A stretch of DNA of 64,000 bases from Candidatus Methylomirabilota bacterium. GTDB lineage: Bacteria > Methylomirabilota > Methylomirabilia > Rokubacteriales > CSP1-6. Below, piece after piece: positions 10,387-20,513 of the stretch (position 1 is its first letter; each line of letters opens with the position of its first letter). The notes under the pieces were generated by a model that ran no database searches, was not told where the DNA came from, and was given only the letters and a program-made list of their open reading frames with translations. The translations under genes were made by a program, and so were the position numbers. The DNA lies in NCBI GenBank assembly GCA_035709005.1, contig DASTFB010000132.1, forward strand, positions 97,737-161,736, given 5' to 3'.

Positions 10387-12168
10387 ATGGCATGTGATCG
10401 GTGGAACAAGCTCGTCTGCCTCGCGCTGTTCGCCGCCGTCGTCCTGGTCCTCCTGGCAACGCTCAGCGCCGGCGCGCAGGACACCACCGGGGAGCCTGCC
10501 TACCGCAGTTTCCCGGTGCTGGGCTCCCGGCTCGCCGTGTGGGCGGTGGCTCAGCTGCACCTGAACTTCGCCGCCTTCATCCTGGGCGTGCCCATCTTCG
10601 CCGTCATCATCGAGATCATCGGCTGGCGCACCCGCGACGCGCGCTACGACTGGCTGTCCCACGAGTTCGTCAAGCTCACCTTCGCCGCCTTCTCGACCAC
10701 GGCGCTGCTGGGAGCGTTGCTGCTCTTCCTCTTCGTCGGCTACTACCCGCGGTTCTGGACGTACATGACGTCCATCTTCTTCCCGACGTACTGGATCTAC
10801 GCGCTGCTGTTCTTCGCCGAGACGTTCATCGTCTACCTCTGGTACTACGGCTGGGACTGGCTGAGCGGCCCCCGGAAGTGGATTCACGTCGGTCTCGGGG
10901 TGCTGGCCAACCTGGTCGGCACCTCCATCCTCGTCGTGGCCAACTCCTGGGTGACCTTCATGATCTCCCCCGGCGGCGTGAACGAGGCGGGGCAGCTCAC
11001 CTCGCTGGGCGCGGCCATCAACAACTTCACCTGGATGCCCATCAACATCCACCGGCTGATCGCCAACATCGTGTTCGGAGGGACCATCGCCGGGGCCTAC
11101 GCGGCCTTCAAGTTCCTCTCGGCCGAGACGGACGAGGAACGAGCCCGCTACGACTGGATGGGCTACGTGGGCAATTTCGTGGCTATCTCGGCGTTCATCG
11201 TCCTGCCCTTCGCGGGCTACTGGCTGGGCCGGGAAATCTACGCCTTCAACCAGACGATGGGCATCACGATGATGGGCGGCTTCATGTCGTGGCTGTGGAT
11301 CGTGCAGGCCATCCTCATCGGCATCCTGTTCCTGGGCTCGAACTACTATCTGTGGCTGGGGATGGAGCGCATCCCCGGCTCGGAGCGCTACCGCAAGTTC
11401 GTCCCGCCGATGCTCTTCATCCTGGTCATCGGCTTCTTGATCTGGGCCACGCCGCGCTCGATGGTGGTGACGCTCGACGAGGCCCGGGCGATGGGTGGCA
11501 CCCACCACCCCATCCTCGGATTCCTCGGCGTCATGTCGGCCAAGAACACCGTGGTCAACCTGATGATCCTCACGACGTTCTTGTCGTACATCCTCTATCG
11601 GCGCGCCAACCGTATCTCCACCCGGTCGTGGGCAGGCATGGCCATGGCCGTGCAGTGGGCGGCGTTCGGCGTGGCCGCCGTCATCGTCGTGTTCTACGGT
11701 GTCTACGGCTACTTCGTGGAATCCATGGTGCGCATCGGCTTCTCGGTCTATCAGGTGCTGGCGGTGCTGGCCTGCATCGTGCTCGTCATGGCCATCGACA
11801 TCCCGCTCTTCCGCGGGGCCCGGTCCACCGGGACCATTCGCTGGGGCACGATCGCGGCCCGCTCACAGTACGTGCTGATCATTCTGGCCGTGACCTTCAC
11901 CTGGCTGATGGGACTCATGGGGTTCGCGCGCTCGGGGATCCGCCAGCACTGGCACGTGTACGGCATCCTCCGCGATACCTCTCCCGAGGCGGTCACCCCG
12001 GCCCTGGGCTATGCCGCCAACGTCATCACGGTCATCACCGTCGTGTTCTTCGCGCTGGTCATGTTCATCTTCTGGCTGGGCGGGCTCGGGGAGAAGGGCA
12101 AAGCCAAGGCTCATGGCCAGGCCGCGGCGCCGGCGATCGCCGGCGGCAGCGACGTGCGCCCCTCCTGA
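10387..12168 (+). CDS. Cytochrome bd oxidase subunit I-like (CydA-like) membrane protein
   Basis: 593 aa, about 13 predicted transmembrane segments; the family is terminal oxidases that reduce O2 at a heme b/d centre. CydA-like marks: the H58 region (AQLHLNFAAF) matches the first heme-ligand helix of CydA, and H222 (NIHRLIANIVFGG) matches the heme b558 helix. The quinol-site signature GRQPWxxYG of true CydA is replaced by IRQHWHVYG (518-526). No CydB follows; three cytochrome c genes do. It resembles the bd-like oxidases described from Nitrospira genomes and may take electrons from cytochrome c rather than quinol (inference). First gene of the 18-kb operon. Confidence 0.8.
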   Translation: MACDRWNKLVCLALFAAVVLVLLATLSAGAQDTTGEPAYRSFPVLGSRLAVWAVAQLHLNFAAFILGVPIFAVIIEIIGWRTRDARYDWLSHEFVKLTFAAFSTTALLGALLLFLFVGYYPRFWTYMTSIFFPTYWIYALLFFAETFIVYLWYYGWDWLSGPRKWIHVGLGVLANLVGTSILVVANSWVTFMISPGGVNEAGQLTSLGAAINNFTWMPINIHRLIANIVFGGTIAGAYAAFKFLSAETDEERARYDWMGYVGNFVAISAFIVLPFAGYWLGREIYAFNQTMGITMMGGFMSWLWIVQAILIGILFLGSNYYLWLGMERIPGSERYRKFVPPMLFILVIGFLIWATPRSMVVTLDEARAMGGTHHPILGFLGVMSAKNTVVNLMILTTFLSYILYRRANRISTRSWAGMAMAVQWAAFGVAAVIVVFYGVYGYFVESMVRIGFSVYQVLAVLACIVLVMAIDIPLFRGARSTGTIRWGTIAARSQYVLIILAVTFTWLMGLMGFARSGIRQHWHVYGILRDTSPEAVTPALGYAANVITVITVVFFALVMFIFWLGGLGEKGKAKAHGQAAAPAIAGGSDVRPS

Positions 12169-12966
12169 ATGCGGGTCCCGGTCGGCGTCAAGGTGGGAGC
12201 GGTCGGGCTGCTGGTCATGGGCTCGTACGCGGCCTTCAGCAATTCGATCCCCCAGATCGAATCCCGGCCGCCCCAGGAGCTGAAGCTGGAGGGGGGCAAC
12301 GTCACCCCGGCCCAGCTCGTCAAGGCCGGGCAGGAGATCTACAAGACCAAGGGCACCTGCGAGGTCTGTCACCGCATCGGCCAGAAGGGGACCCGAGCGC
12401 CCGACCTGGCCGGTATCGGGTCGCGGGCCGCCCGAGCCAAGCCGGGCGCGAGCGCCAAGCAGTACATCATCGAGTCCCTGCTGAACCCCGGCGCCGTCGT
12501 GGTCGAGGGGTACCCGCCCATCATGCCCGCAGTTGATAAGCCTCCCATCGCCCTGAACCGCTCGGAGGTGTGGGCGCTGACGGCGTTTCTGCAGTCGTTG
12601 GGCGGGACCGTCGATGTCGCGCTCAACGACATTCCCGAAACCGTCGGCGCCGGCGGCACGGCCGGTGCGGCGCCCGAGGTGAAGATTCCCGGTGACCCCA
12701 AGGCCGGCAAAGCCGTCTTCATGGGCAAGGGCGGCTGTCTGGCCTGCCACAAGGCCGGCGACGTCCCGGGCACTCCGGTCGGGCCCGATCTGTCCCAGAT
12801 CGCGCGGATCCAGACCCCCGACTACATCATGCGCAAGATCCTGGATCCCCGCGGCATGGGCACGGTGTCCGGCTTTCCGCCCGGGGTCATGCCGCCGACC
12901 TTCGGGCAGACGCTGACGGCAAAGGAGTACACGGACCTCGTGGCGTTCCTGCTCACGCTCAAATGA
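12169..12966 (+). CDS. Membrane-anchored diheme cytochrome c
   Basis: 265 aa. N-terminal hydrophobic anchor/signal (about 5-25), then two cytochrome c domains with CEVCH and CLACH heme sites and distal methionines (for example PPIMP and GVMPP). The ATG directly follows the preceding TGA. It is a periplasmic electron carrier, most likely a redox partner or subunit of the CydA-like protein encoded just upstream, or of the aa3 oxidase further down. Which one cannot be told from sequence. Confidence 0.88.
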   Translation: MRVPVGVKVGAVGLLVMGSYAAFSNSIPQIESRPPQELKLEGGNVTPAQLVKAGQEIYKTKGTCEVCHRIGQKGTRAPDLAGIGSRAARAKPGASAKQYIIESLLNPGAVVVEGYPPIMPAVDKPPIALNRSEVWALTAFLQSLGGTVDVALNDIPETVGAGGTAGAAPEVKIPGDPKAGKAVFMGKGGCLACHKAGDVPGTPVGPDLSQIARIQTPDYIMRKILDPRGMGTVSGFPPGVMPPTFGQTLTAKEYTDLVAFLLTLK

Positions 12967-13712
12967 GCTTCCTGCGGTCCCGCTTCGTCCAGGCGGTCCT
13001 CATCCTGGTCCTGGCGGCCGTGCTCCTGCGCTATGGCATCCGGCCGCCCGCGCCCTGGAGCGTGTTCACGCTCTACATGGCCATCGTCTTCATGGGCGTG
13101 CTCGTCTTCGTGTCCGCCGACGCCGACTCCTGGCGCAGCTTCGTCCGTCCGCTATGGTCCGTGCTGGTCGACCGCGACAAGCGCTACCTCCGGTATGGCC
13201 TGATGATCGTGATCCCGCTGCTGCTCGGCTACTACGCGTACACGCAGGCGGCGGCCAGGCCGCAGGCCCCCCCCGAGCTGCGGGCCGTGCATCCGGCGCC
13301 GCCCGATTCGATCGACCTTCGCGGCAAGCCGTTCAACATCTCGGGCGCCGAGAACCCGTTGCGCAAGGACCAGGCGAGCTACGCCACGCACGTCGCCGCG
13401 GGGGCGGCGATCTACTTCCGCAATTGCATGTACTGCCACGGCGACAACCTGGACGGCCAGGGCCACTTCGCCCCGGGCTTCAATCCGCCGCCCGCGAACT
13501 TCCAGGACCCCGGCACGATCGCCATGCTCCAGGAAGCCTACCTGTTCTGGCGCATCGCCAAGGGCGGCCCCGGGCTGCCCAGCGAGTCGACGCCCTGGAA
13601 CTCGGTCATGCCCGCCTGGGAGGACCGCCTCACCGAGGAGCAGATGTGGCAGGTCATCATGTTCCTGTACGACTTCACGGGTCAGCAACCCCGGCGATGG
13701 GAGTCGCATTGA
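12963..13712 (+). CDS. Multi-pass monoheme cytochrome c
   Basis: 249 aa. Three hydrophobic segments in the first 100 residues (about 8-25, 35-50 and 78-95) are followed by a periplasmic class I cytochrome c domain with a single heme site CMYCH and a likely distal Met in NSVMPAWE. It overlaps the preceding gene by 4 bases. The polytopic N-terminus suggests a fixed subunit of a membrane complex rather than a free carrier; partner by position is the CydA-like oxidase. Confidence 0.85.
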   Translation: MSFLRSRFVQAVLILVLAAVLLRYGIRPPAPWSVFTLYMAIVFMGVLVFVSADADSWRSFVRPLWSVLVDRDKRYLRYGLMIVIPLLLGYYAYTQAAARPQAPPELRAVHPAPPDSIDLRGKPFNISGAENPLRKDQASYATHVAAGAAIYFRNCMYCHGDNLDGQGHFAPGFNPPPANFQDPGTIAMLQEAYLFWRIAKGGPGLPSESTPWNSVMPAWEDRLTEEQMWQVIMFLYDFTGQQPRRWESH

Positions 13713-13730
13713 TGCTCTCGCGGGCGGCTC

Positions 13731-13799
13731 GGGGGGCGAAATGGAGTGGGGGGGCGATATGGAGCTGGGGGGCCCCGAAATGGCCCCCCAGACCCCCCC
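13731..13799. repeat. 18-bp tandem repeats with a nested hairpin
   Basis: Three units begin with gggggg at 13731, 13749 and 13767 (ggggggcgaaatggag, ggggggcgatatggag, ggggggccccgaaatgg). A perfect 10-bp hairpin, ctggggggcc (13765-13774) with ggccccccag (13782-13791), sits inside; outer G7/C7 runs (13748-13754, 13793-13799) extend it. It lies between two cytochrome c genes. The period of 18 keeps the frame open, but translation is doubtful. Confidence 0.6.
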
Positions 13800-13819
13800 G
13801 TTCACGCGGCGATCGAGCC

Positions 13820-15277
13820 ATGGGCTCGATCGCGCTGGCTACCGCCGTGATTGCATGGCTGCTGGCGGTTCCCGCGATGGCGGTCGCCCAGAAGGGCGAT
13901 GCGGCGGCCGGCAAGGCGGTCTACGATCGCAAGTGCGCCGGTTGCCATGGCGTCAAGGGCGACGGCAGCGGGCCGGCCGCCGAGCTGCTGATGCCGCGGC
14001 CGCGGGACTTCACGTCGGGCGTCTACAAGGTCCGCTCGACGGTGAACCGGGTTCCCACCGACCAGGACATCTTCCGGACCATCACCGATGGCATGCCGGG
14101 CACCTCGATGCCGGGCTGGGCGGCGCTTCCCGAGCAGGATCGCTGGAACCTCGTCGCTTACATCAAGAGCTTCGCCGGGGACAAGCTGCAGGAGGCGCCC
14201 AGGAAGGCCGAGCTCCCGCCGGACGTCTCCCCGTCGCCGGCGTCTCTGGCGCGGGGCAAGGAGATGTTCGAGGCGATCGAGTGCCACAAGTGCCACGGCG
14301 TGGAGGGGCGCGCGGACGGCGTCTCCCGGGCCGAGCTGAAGGACGATTGGGGTCATCCCGTGAAGCCCGCCAACCTGAGCAAGCGGTGGACCTTCCGGGG
14401 TGGCGCCGGGCGAGTGGACGTGGCCATGCGCATGGCGGTGGGCGTGCTGGGCACGCCCATGCCGGCCTTCCTCGATGCCGTCGAGAAACCCGAGGACATC
14501 TGGCACGTCACCAACTACGTGCTGTCGCTGGGCCCCGAGGCGCCGCGCTACGCAACCCTCATCACGGTGGGCGCGGTGTCGGACGCGATTCCCGACGATC
14601 CGGCGGCCGACCTCTGGCGCACGATGGCCGGCCAGTCCATCCCGCTGATGGGGCAGGTGATCGTCGATCCTCGCAACTTCAATCCCGCTATCGACATGAT
14701 CACCGTCCGCGCCGTCTACAACGAGCGAGAGATCGCGTTCCACCTCACCTGGGATGATCCGACGCCGTCGAAGCCGGACGGCAAGGAGACCTTCGCCGAC
14801 GCCGTCTCGCTGCAGTTTCCTCCGGCGGCGGCGCCGGGCGGCGTGCGTCCCTATTTCCTGATGGGGGACGCGTCGGACGCTGTCTACCTGCTGCGCTGGC
14901 AGAGTGATCAGGGCGTGCTGGAGGTCGCGGCCAACGGGCCCACCAAGCGGCGCGCCCTGACCGGCGGCGAAGTCAGCGGCCGGGCCGTCTTCGACAACGG
15001 CCAGTACCGCGTCGTGATGAAGCGGTCGTTGGCCGCCAAGGACGCCGAACGGATCACGTTTCGGCCGGCCGAGTTCGCTCCCATCGCCTTTCAGGCGTGG
15101 GAGGGGGGCGCCGGGGAGACCGGGGCTCGGATGTCCCTGACATCGTGGTACTATCTGCGGCTGGAGGAGCCCCGGTCGAACGCTCGTTTCGTGGTACCAC
15201 CCGTGGTGGCACTTCTCGCGCTGGGCGGCATGCTGCTCATCGTTTGGGCGGCGAACCGGCGCGGTCAACCTGCATAG
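13820..15277 (+). CDS. Diheme cytochrome c fused to an ethylbenzene-dehydrogenase-type heme domain
   Basis: 485 aa. Signal peptide (1-23), cytochrome c domain with CAGCH (39-43), second with CHKCH (155-159), then a domain of about 200 residues (about 245-450) resembling the heme-binding gamma subunit of ethylbenzene dehydrogenase, and a C-terminal membrane helix (about 460-480). That beta-sandwich fold normally holds a b-type heme by Met/Lys ligation, so the protein could carry three hemes. Start chosen at 13820 because it opens on a clean signal peptide; an in-frame ATG at 13712 overlaps the previous stop but would translate the tandem repeat. Confidence 0.82.
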   Translation: MGSIALATAVIAWLLAVPAMAVAQKGDAAAGKAVYDRKCAGCHGVKGDGSGPAAELLMPRPRDFTSGVYKVRSTVNRVPTDQDIFRTITDGMPGTSMPGWAALPEQDRWNLVAYIKSFAGDKLQEAPRKAELPPDVSPSPASLARGKEMFEAIECHKCHGVEGRADGVSRAELKDDWGHPVKPANLSKRWTFRGGAGRVDVAMRMAVGVLGTPMPAFLDAVEKPEDIWHVTNYVLSLGPEAPRYATLITVGAVSDAIPDDPAADLWRTMAGQSIPLMGQVIVDPRNFNPAIDMITVRAVYNEREIAFHLTWDDPTPSKPDGKETFADAVSLQFPPAAAPGGVRPYFLMGDASDAVYLLRWQSDQGVLEVAANGPTKRRALTGGEVSGRAVFDNGQYRVVMKRSLAAKDAERITFRPAEFAPIAFQAWEGGAGETGARMSLTSWYYLRLEEPRSNARFVVPPVVALLALGGMLLIVWAANRRGQPA

Positions 15278-15323
15278 TGTGGCCAGTTCATTCGTCCGAT
15301 GGACGAAGGGAGGTAGGCACGTG

Positions 15324-16022
15324 ATGCGCAGAGCATGGGTAGCATGTGCGGCGCTCGCCGTCATCGCCGGCGCGGCGATCCTGGGAGGCCAGCTCGCCCC
15401 CGCCACCGCCCAGGGCGGCGGCACCGTCGAGGTCGAGGTGAAGTACAACGGCGCCCCCGTCATCGAGAAGCTGAAGGTCAACAAGGACACCCAGGTGTGC
15501 GGGACCGAAGCCCTGGTGGAGAAGGTGGTGGTGGGATCCAACAAGGGGCTGGCGAACGCCGTGGCCTCGGTGCCCACCGCCAAGGGCGAGGCCAAGGCGG
15601 TCAAGGCCGTCATCGACCAGAAGGGCTGCAAGTTCGTTCCCCACGTCGTCGTTATGACGCCCGGGGACCTCGAGATCAAGAACTCGGATGGCGTGCTGCA
15701 CAACATCCATACGTACTCGACCGCCAATCCCCCCATCAACAAGGCCCAGCCCAAGTTCAAGAAGGTGATGACGGAGAAGTTCGCGAAGCCCGAGGTCGTC
15801 AAGGTCACCTGCGACGTCCACAGCTGGATGCTCGGCTGGGTGGCCGTGGTGCCCACCCCCTTCTTCGGGGTCACCAGCGAGAGCGGCGTGGCCAAGATCG
15901 ACAACGTGCCGGCGGGCAAGCACAAGGTCGAGGTCTGGCACGAGACGCTGGGCAAGCAAACCAAGGACGTCGAGGTGAAAGCCGGGCAGACGGCCAAGGT
16001 CAGCTTCGAGATGAAGAAGTAG
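15324..16022 (+). CDS. Exported cupredoxin-like protein, paralogue 1
   Basis: 232 aa from ATG 15324 (GTG 15321 also possible); Shine-Dalgarno aagggagg at 15307-15314. Signal peptide (about 1-25). The core carries HN in GVLHNIHTY and then CDVHSWM, giving a full His, Cys, His, Met type 1 copper set as in plastocyanin. Two further cysteines (VCGTE, KGCKF) could form a disulfide. The C-terminal part looks like a carboxypeptidase regulatory/transthyretin-like fold (IDNVPAGKHKVEVW). Sited directly before ctaC, it is likely a periplasmic electron carrier or copper donor for the CuA site. Paralogue at 22834-23736. Confidence 0.75.
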   Translation: MRRAWVACAALAVIAGAAILGGQLAPATAQGGGTVEVEVKYNGAPVIEKLKVNKDTQVCGTEALVEKVVVGSNKGLANAVASVPTAKGEAKAVKAVIDQKGCKFVPHVVVMTPGDLEIKNSDGVLHNIHTYSTANPPINKAQPKFKKVMTEKFAKPEVVKVTCDVHSWMLGWVAVVPTPFFGVTSESGVAKIDNVPAGKHKVEVWHETLGKQTKDVEVKAGQTAKVSFEMKK

Positions 16023-16038
16023 AGAACGGGGAGAGCGC

Positions 16039-16760
<722 letters not shown>

Positions 16761-16764
<4 letters not shown>

Positions 16765-18515
16765 GCGCCACCAGCGTTTCCGCTCACGGGCACGCGACGC
16801 ACGTAGGACACCACGAGCTCGGATTCTGGCGGACGTACGTCTTCTCGACGGACCACAAGATGATCGCGCGCCAGTTCCTCTTCCTGGGCCTGTTCATGAT
16901 GATCATCGGGGGACTGCTGGCGCTGGTCGTCCGCTGGCAGCTGGCCTGGCCGGAAACGGCGGTGCCGGGCCTGGGCTGGCTGCTCACCGACACCGGCGGG
17001 GTGCTGGAGCCGGCCGAATACAACATGGCGTTCACCATGCACGCCACCATCATGATCTTCTTCGTGGTGATGCCGATCCTGGCCGGGGCCTTCGGCAACT
17101 TCTGCATCCCCCTGATGATCGGGGCCCGCGACATGGCCTTCCCGTTCCTCAACATGCTCTCGTTCTGGGCGGCGGCCGTGGCCGGCGTCCTCATGCTGTT
17201 CGGATTCTTCGTGGAGGGCGGGCACGCGGCCGCCGGCTGGACCTCCTACGCCCCGCTGTCGGCGGTCCCCGAGTACACGGGGACGAACTGGGGGCAGAAC
17301 CTCTGGTGCATCAGCCTCTTCGTGCTCGGCGTCTCGTCGATGATGGGCTCCATCAACTACGTCACGACCATCATCAACATGCGGGCGCCCGGCATGAAGC
17401 TGTTCCGCATGCCGCTGGTGGTGTGGTCCCTGTTCATCACCGCCATCCTGCTCCTGCTGGCGCTGCCCGTCCTCACCTCGGGCGTGGCCATGCTGCTTTT
17501 CGATCGCACCCTGGGCACGAGCTGGTTCAAGCCCTCGGGCGGGGGCGAGCCCCTGCTCTGGCAGCACCTGTTCTGGTACTTCGGCCATCCCGAGGTCTAC
17601 ATCCTGATCCTGCCCGCCATGGGCATCGCCTCCGAGATCCTGCCCGTCTTCGCCCGCAAGCCGATCTTCGGCTACCACGCGATGGCGTTCTCCATGATCG
17701 GCATCGCGTTCCTCAGCTGGGTGGTCTACGGCCACCACATGTTCGTCAGCGGCATGAACCCGGCGCTGGGCATGTCGTTCATGGTCACCACGATGATCAT
17801 CGCCGTGCCCTCGGCCATCAAGACCTTCAACTGGCTGGGCACCCTGTGGGGGGGCCGTATCCGGTTCACCGTGCCCATGCTCAACGCCCTGGCCTTCGTG
17901 TGGATGTTCGTCATCGGCGGGCTCAGCGGCATCTTCATGGCCTCCACCCCCGTGGACATCTACATCCAGGACACCTACTTCATCGTGGCTCACATCCACT
18001 ACGTGGTCTTCGGGGGCTCCATCTTCGGGGCCTTCGCCGCCATCTACTACTGGTTCCCCAAGATGTTCGGCCGGCTGACCAACCCGTTGCTGGGCCATCT
18101 GCACTTCTGGGGGACCTTCGTGTTCTTCAACTTGACGTTCTTCCCCATGCACATCATCGGCGTGGGGGGCCAGATGCGGCGGATCTACAACCCGCTCCAG
18201 TACGAGTTCCTGCAGCACCAGCAGCACTGGAACGTGATCATCACCATCGGCGCCATCGGATTGGGCCTGTCCCAGATCCCGTTCGTCATCAACTTCTTCT
18301 GGTCGCTGTTCGCCGGGTCCCGGGCTCCCCACAATCCCTGGAACGCCAACACGCTGGAGTGGTCGGCGCCGTCGCCGCCGCCGCACCTGAACTGGGGGCC
18401 GACGCTGCCCACCGTGTATCGCGGCCCCTACGAGTACAGCTCCCCCGAGTCGAAGGAGGACTTCCTGCCCCAGTGGCAGCCGTCGCCGGGGCGCGTGGGG
18501 GCCGGGCGGCACTGA
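16761..18515 (+). CDS. ctaD: Cytochrome c oxidase subunit I
   Basis: 584 aa, at least 12 membrane helices. Catalytic heme-copper subunit that reduces O2 and pumps protons. Ligands seen: low-spin heme H94 (TMHATIM) and H413; CuB H276 with its Tyr280 (HPEVY), H325 and H326 (YGHHM); high-spin heme H411 (AHIHYV). HPEVY with the cross-linked Tyr marks an A-type enzyme. The start overlaps ctaC by 4 bases. The frame that runs on into ctaA on the other phase is an artefact of GC-rich sequence. Confidence 0.98.
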
Positions 18516-18544
18516 GCGGTGGACGTAGGAGTTCGAGCGGAACC

Positions 18545-19417
18545 ATGACGGCCGCCCATCGGCTCGCCCTGCTCACGGGCGTGGCGACCCTGGTCCTCAT
18601 CCTGGCCGGGGGCCTGGTCACCAACACGGGCTCGGCCCTCGCCGTCCCCGACTGGCCGACGACGTTCGGGCACACCATGTTCCTCTATCCCTGGTCCCAG
18701 ATGGTCGGCGGCATCTTCTACGAGCACAGTCATCGGCTCGTCGGCTCGCTCGTCGGCCTGCTCACGCTGGCCCTGGCCGCGGCGCTGTGGCGGCTCGGGG
18801 GCCGCTGGCGGCTGGCCGGTGCGGTGGCGGTGATCGCGGTGGTGGTGCAGGGTGTGCTCGGCGGCCTCCGTGTGGTGCTGCTCCAGGACACCCTGGCGAT
18901 CCTGCATGGCTGTCTGGCTCAGGCCTTCTTCGCGCTGGTGGCCGGGCTGGCGCTGGCCACCTCGCCCCGAGGCCGGCCGCCGATGACCTCGGTCGAGCCG
19001 GGGACCCGGACGGCGGCCTTCCTGGCGGCCGCGCTGGTGTTCGTTCAGATCGTGTTCGGCGCGCTCCTGACCCACGCCGGATGGCTGGAGATGCACCTCG
19101 TCGGCGCCCTGGCCGTCTTCGCCGTCGTGCCGATCGTGGCGGCGCGGCTGCGGCGAAGCGGCGACGCCGTCGCCGAGCCCGTGGCGGGCGGTCTGCTCGT
19201 GTTGCTGGTGGTACAGCTCGTCCTGGGTGTCGCCACGCTGGTGGCGCGGCTCGCGCCCGACGTCGTGCCGGCGCCGGCGCTCGGCCTGCTCTTGCCGGTG
19301 GCCCACCGGCTGGCCGGCAGTCTGATCCTGGCTGCCGCCGTCATGCTCACCCTGCGGGTGTGGTCGTCAGTGCGGCAGGCCTCGAACCTCACGGAAGCGG
19401 TGGGGACCGCCGCATGA
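18545..19417 (+). CDS. ctaA: Heme A synthase (CtaA/COX15)
   Basis: 290 aa, eight hydrophobic segments. Oxidises the C8 methyl of heme O to make heme A for the aa3 oxidase. Family marks: GGLVTNTGSALAVPDWPTT near the N-terminus, the EHSHRLVGS histidines in the first half and a second heme-binding His set in the second half (HLVGAL, AHRLAGS). Start at 18545 is the first ATG giving a membrane helix at once. It overlaps ctaB by 4 bases (ATGA). Confidence 0.93.
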   Translation: MTAAHRLALLTGVATLVLILAGGLVTNTGSALAVPDWPTTFGHTMFLYPWSQMVGGIFYEHSHRLVGSLVGLLTLALAAALWRLGGRWRLAGAVAVIAVVVQGVLGGLRVVLLQDTLAILHGCLAQAFFALVAGLALATSPRGRPPMTSVEPGTRTAAFLAAALVFVQIVFGALLTHAGWLEMHLVGALAVFAVVPIVAARLRRSGDAVAEPVAGGLLVLLVVQLVLGVATLVARLAPDVVPAPALGLLLPVAHRLAGSLILAAAVMLTLRVWSSVRQASNLTEAVGTAA

Positions 19418-20391
19418 GCGACGTCGCCCTTGTTCGGGCGCGGGCTTTGCCCGCGCGAGCTGGTCTGGGGGAGGCCTCGGAGGGGGCCGTCCAGGCCCCC
19501 TCCGACCAAATCGTCACCCTCGCCGCGCGCGACCGGCGCCAGGTGATGGCGGATCTGATCGCCCTCACGAAGCCCCGGGTCGTGGTCATGGTCCTGGTGA
19601 CGACGCTGGTCGGCTACTATGTCGCCCTCACCGGCCCGGCCGACTGGGGGCGCGTCCTGCACCTGGTGCTCGGCACGCTACTGTCCGCGGCGGGAACCCT
19701 GGCCCTGAACCAGTACTGGGAACGGGACGTCGACGCCCGGATGGAGCGCACGCGGAGCCGACCGCTTCCCGACGGTCGACTCCAGCCGCTGGAGGCCCTC
19801 GCGTTCGGCGGAGCGATCACGCTGGCCGGGGTGGCCTACCTGGCCGCGCTCGTCAACGTGGTGGTGGCGGCGACCACCATCGCCACCGTCGTGCTCTACC
19901 TGTTCGCCTACACGCCGCTGAAGCTCCGCACGGCGCTGTGCACGGTGGTGGGTGCCGTGCCCGGTGCCCTGCCTCCGGTGAGCGGCTGGGTGGCGGCTCG
20001 GGACGAGCTCGGGCTGGGTGCGGCCTTGCTCTTCGGCATTCTCTTCCTCTGGCAGCTGCCCCACACCCTGGCCATCGCGCGGCTCTATCAGGCGGACTAC
20101 GCGCGCGCCGGAGTGCGGGTGCTGCCGGTGGTCGACCGGAGCGGGACCAGCACCGAGCGGCAGATCGTCACGGCGTGTCTGGGCCTCCTGGCAGTCAGTC
20201 TTTTGCCCACGCTCGTTGGCCTGGCCGGGCCCGTCTACTTCCTGGGCGCCCTGTGCCTCGGGCTGCTGTTCTCGTGGCTGGGCGTGCTGCAGGCGCTGGA
20301 GCCGACGGCCCGGGCGGCCCGCCGGGTGCTGCTGGCCTCGCTCCTCTACCTGCCGGCCATCCTGGCGTTGCTGGCCCTGGACAAGTCATGA
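19414..20391 (+). CDS. ctaB: Heme O synthase (protoheme IX farnesyltransferase)
   Basis: 325 aa from 19414, overlapping the ctaA stop (ATGA). UbiA-family prenyltransferase with nine membrane helices that farnesylates heme B. Motifs: LTKPRV near residue 48, the first Asp-rich site NQYWERDVDARMERT and the second YQADYARAGVRVLP. The N-terminal extension of about 40 residues is unusual: DNA 19438-19504 encoding it is a two-hairpin palindromic repeat. ATG 19546 would give a normal 281-aa enzyme without the extension, but it has no overlap with ctaA and no clear ribosome site. Confidence 0.93.
   Translation: MSDVALVRARALPARAGLGEASEGAVQAPSDQIVTLAARDRRQVMADLIALTKPRVVVMVLVTTLVGYYVALTGPADWGRVLHLVLGTLLSAAGTLALNQYWERDVDARMERTRSRPLPDGRLQPLEALAFGGAITLAGVAYLAALVNVVVAATTIATVVLYLFAYTPLKLRTALCTVVGAVPGALPPVSGWVAARDELGLGAALLFGILFLWQLPHTLAIARLYQADYARAGVRVLPVVDRSGTSTERQIVTACLGLLAVSLLPTLVGLAGPVYFLGALCLGLLFSWLGVLQALEPTARAARRVLLASLLYLPAILALLALDKS
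19438..19504. repeat. Two-hairpin palindromic repeat, copy B, inside ctaB
   Basis: Hairpin 1: gcgcgggc-ttt-gcccgcgc (19438-19456), perfect. Hairpin 2: cggagggggcc (19478-19488) with ggccccctccg (19494-19504), perfect 11-bp stem. The spacer has gggggaggc. Same order, loop and spacer word as copy A (6814-6910). It lies between the overlapped ATG and codon 45 of ctaB and keeps the frame open. Confidence 0.65.
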
Positions 20392-20513
20392 GCCTTCCGG
20401 CGAGGTTCACCGGGGACGAGTTGCGGGGGCGCAACCGACGGGTCGCGCGGGTGCTGCTCCTCATCATGGGCGCCCTGGCCACGGCCGCCCTCCTGGTAGG
20501 GATCCGCTGGTGA
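20388..20513 (+). CDS. 41-aa single-helix membrane peptide of the oxidase operon
   Basis: Overlaps the ctaB stop (ATGA) and the start of the next gene (GTGA). A basic N-terminal half (ARFTGDELRGRNRRVAR) is followed by one hydrophobic helix (about 22-38, VLLLIMGALATAALLVG) and ends IRW. Size, topology and place between ctaB and subunit III fit a small oxidase subunit or assembly peptide. No named family recognised. The double overlap is the main support that it is real. Confidence 0.65.
   Translation: MSLPARFTGDELRGRNRRVARVLLLIMGALATAALLVGIRW

Noticed and set aside
10401-12536. 711-codon plus-strand frame over the CydA-like and cytochrome c genes
   Set aside because: Second phase of real membrane-protein genes; low-complexity Arg/His/Pro sequence.
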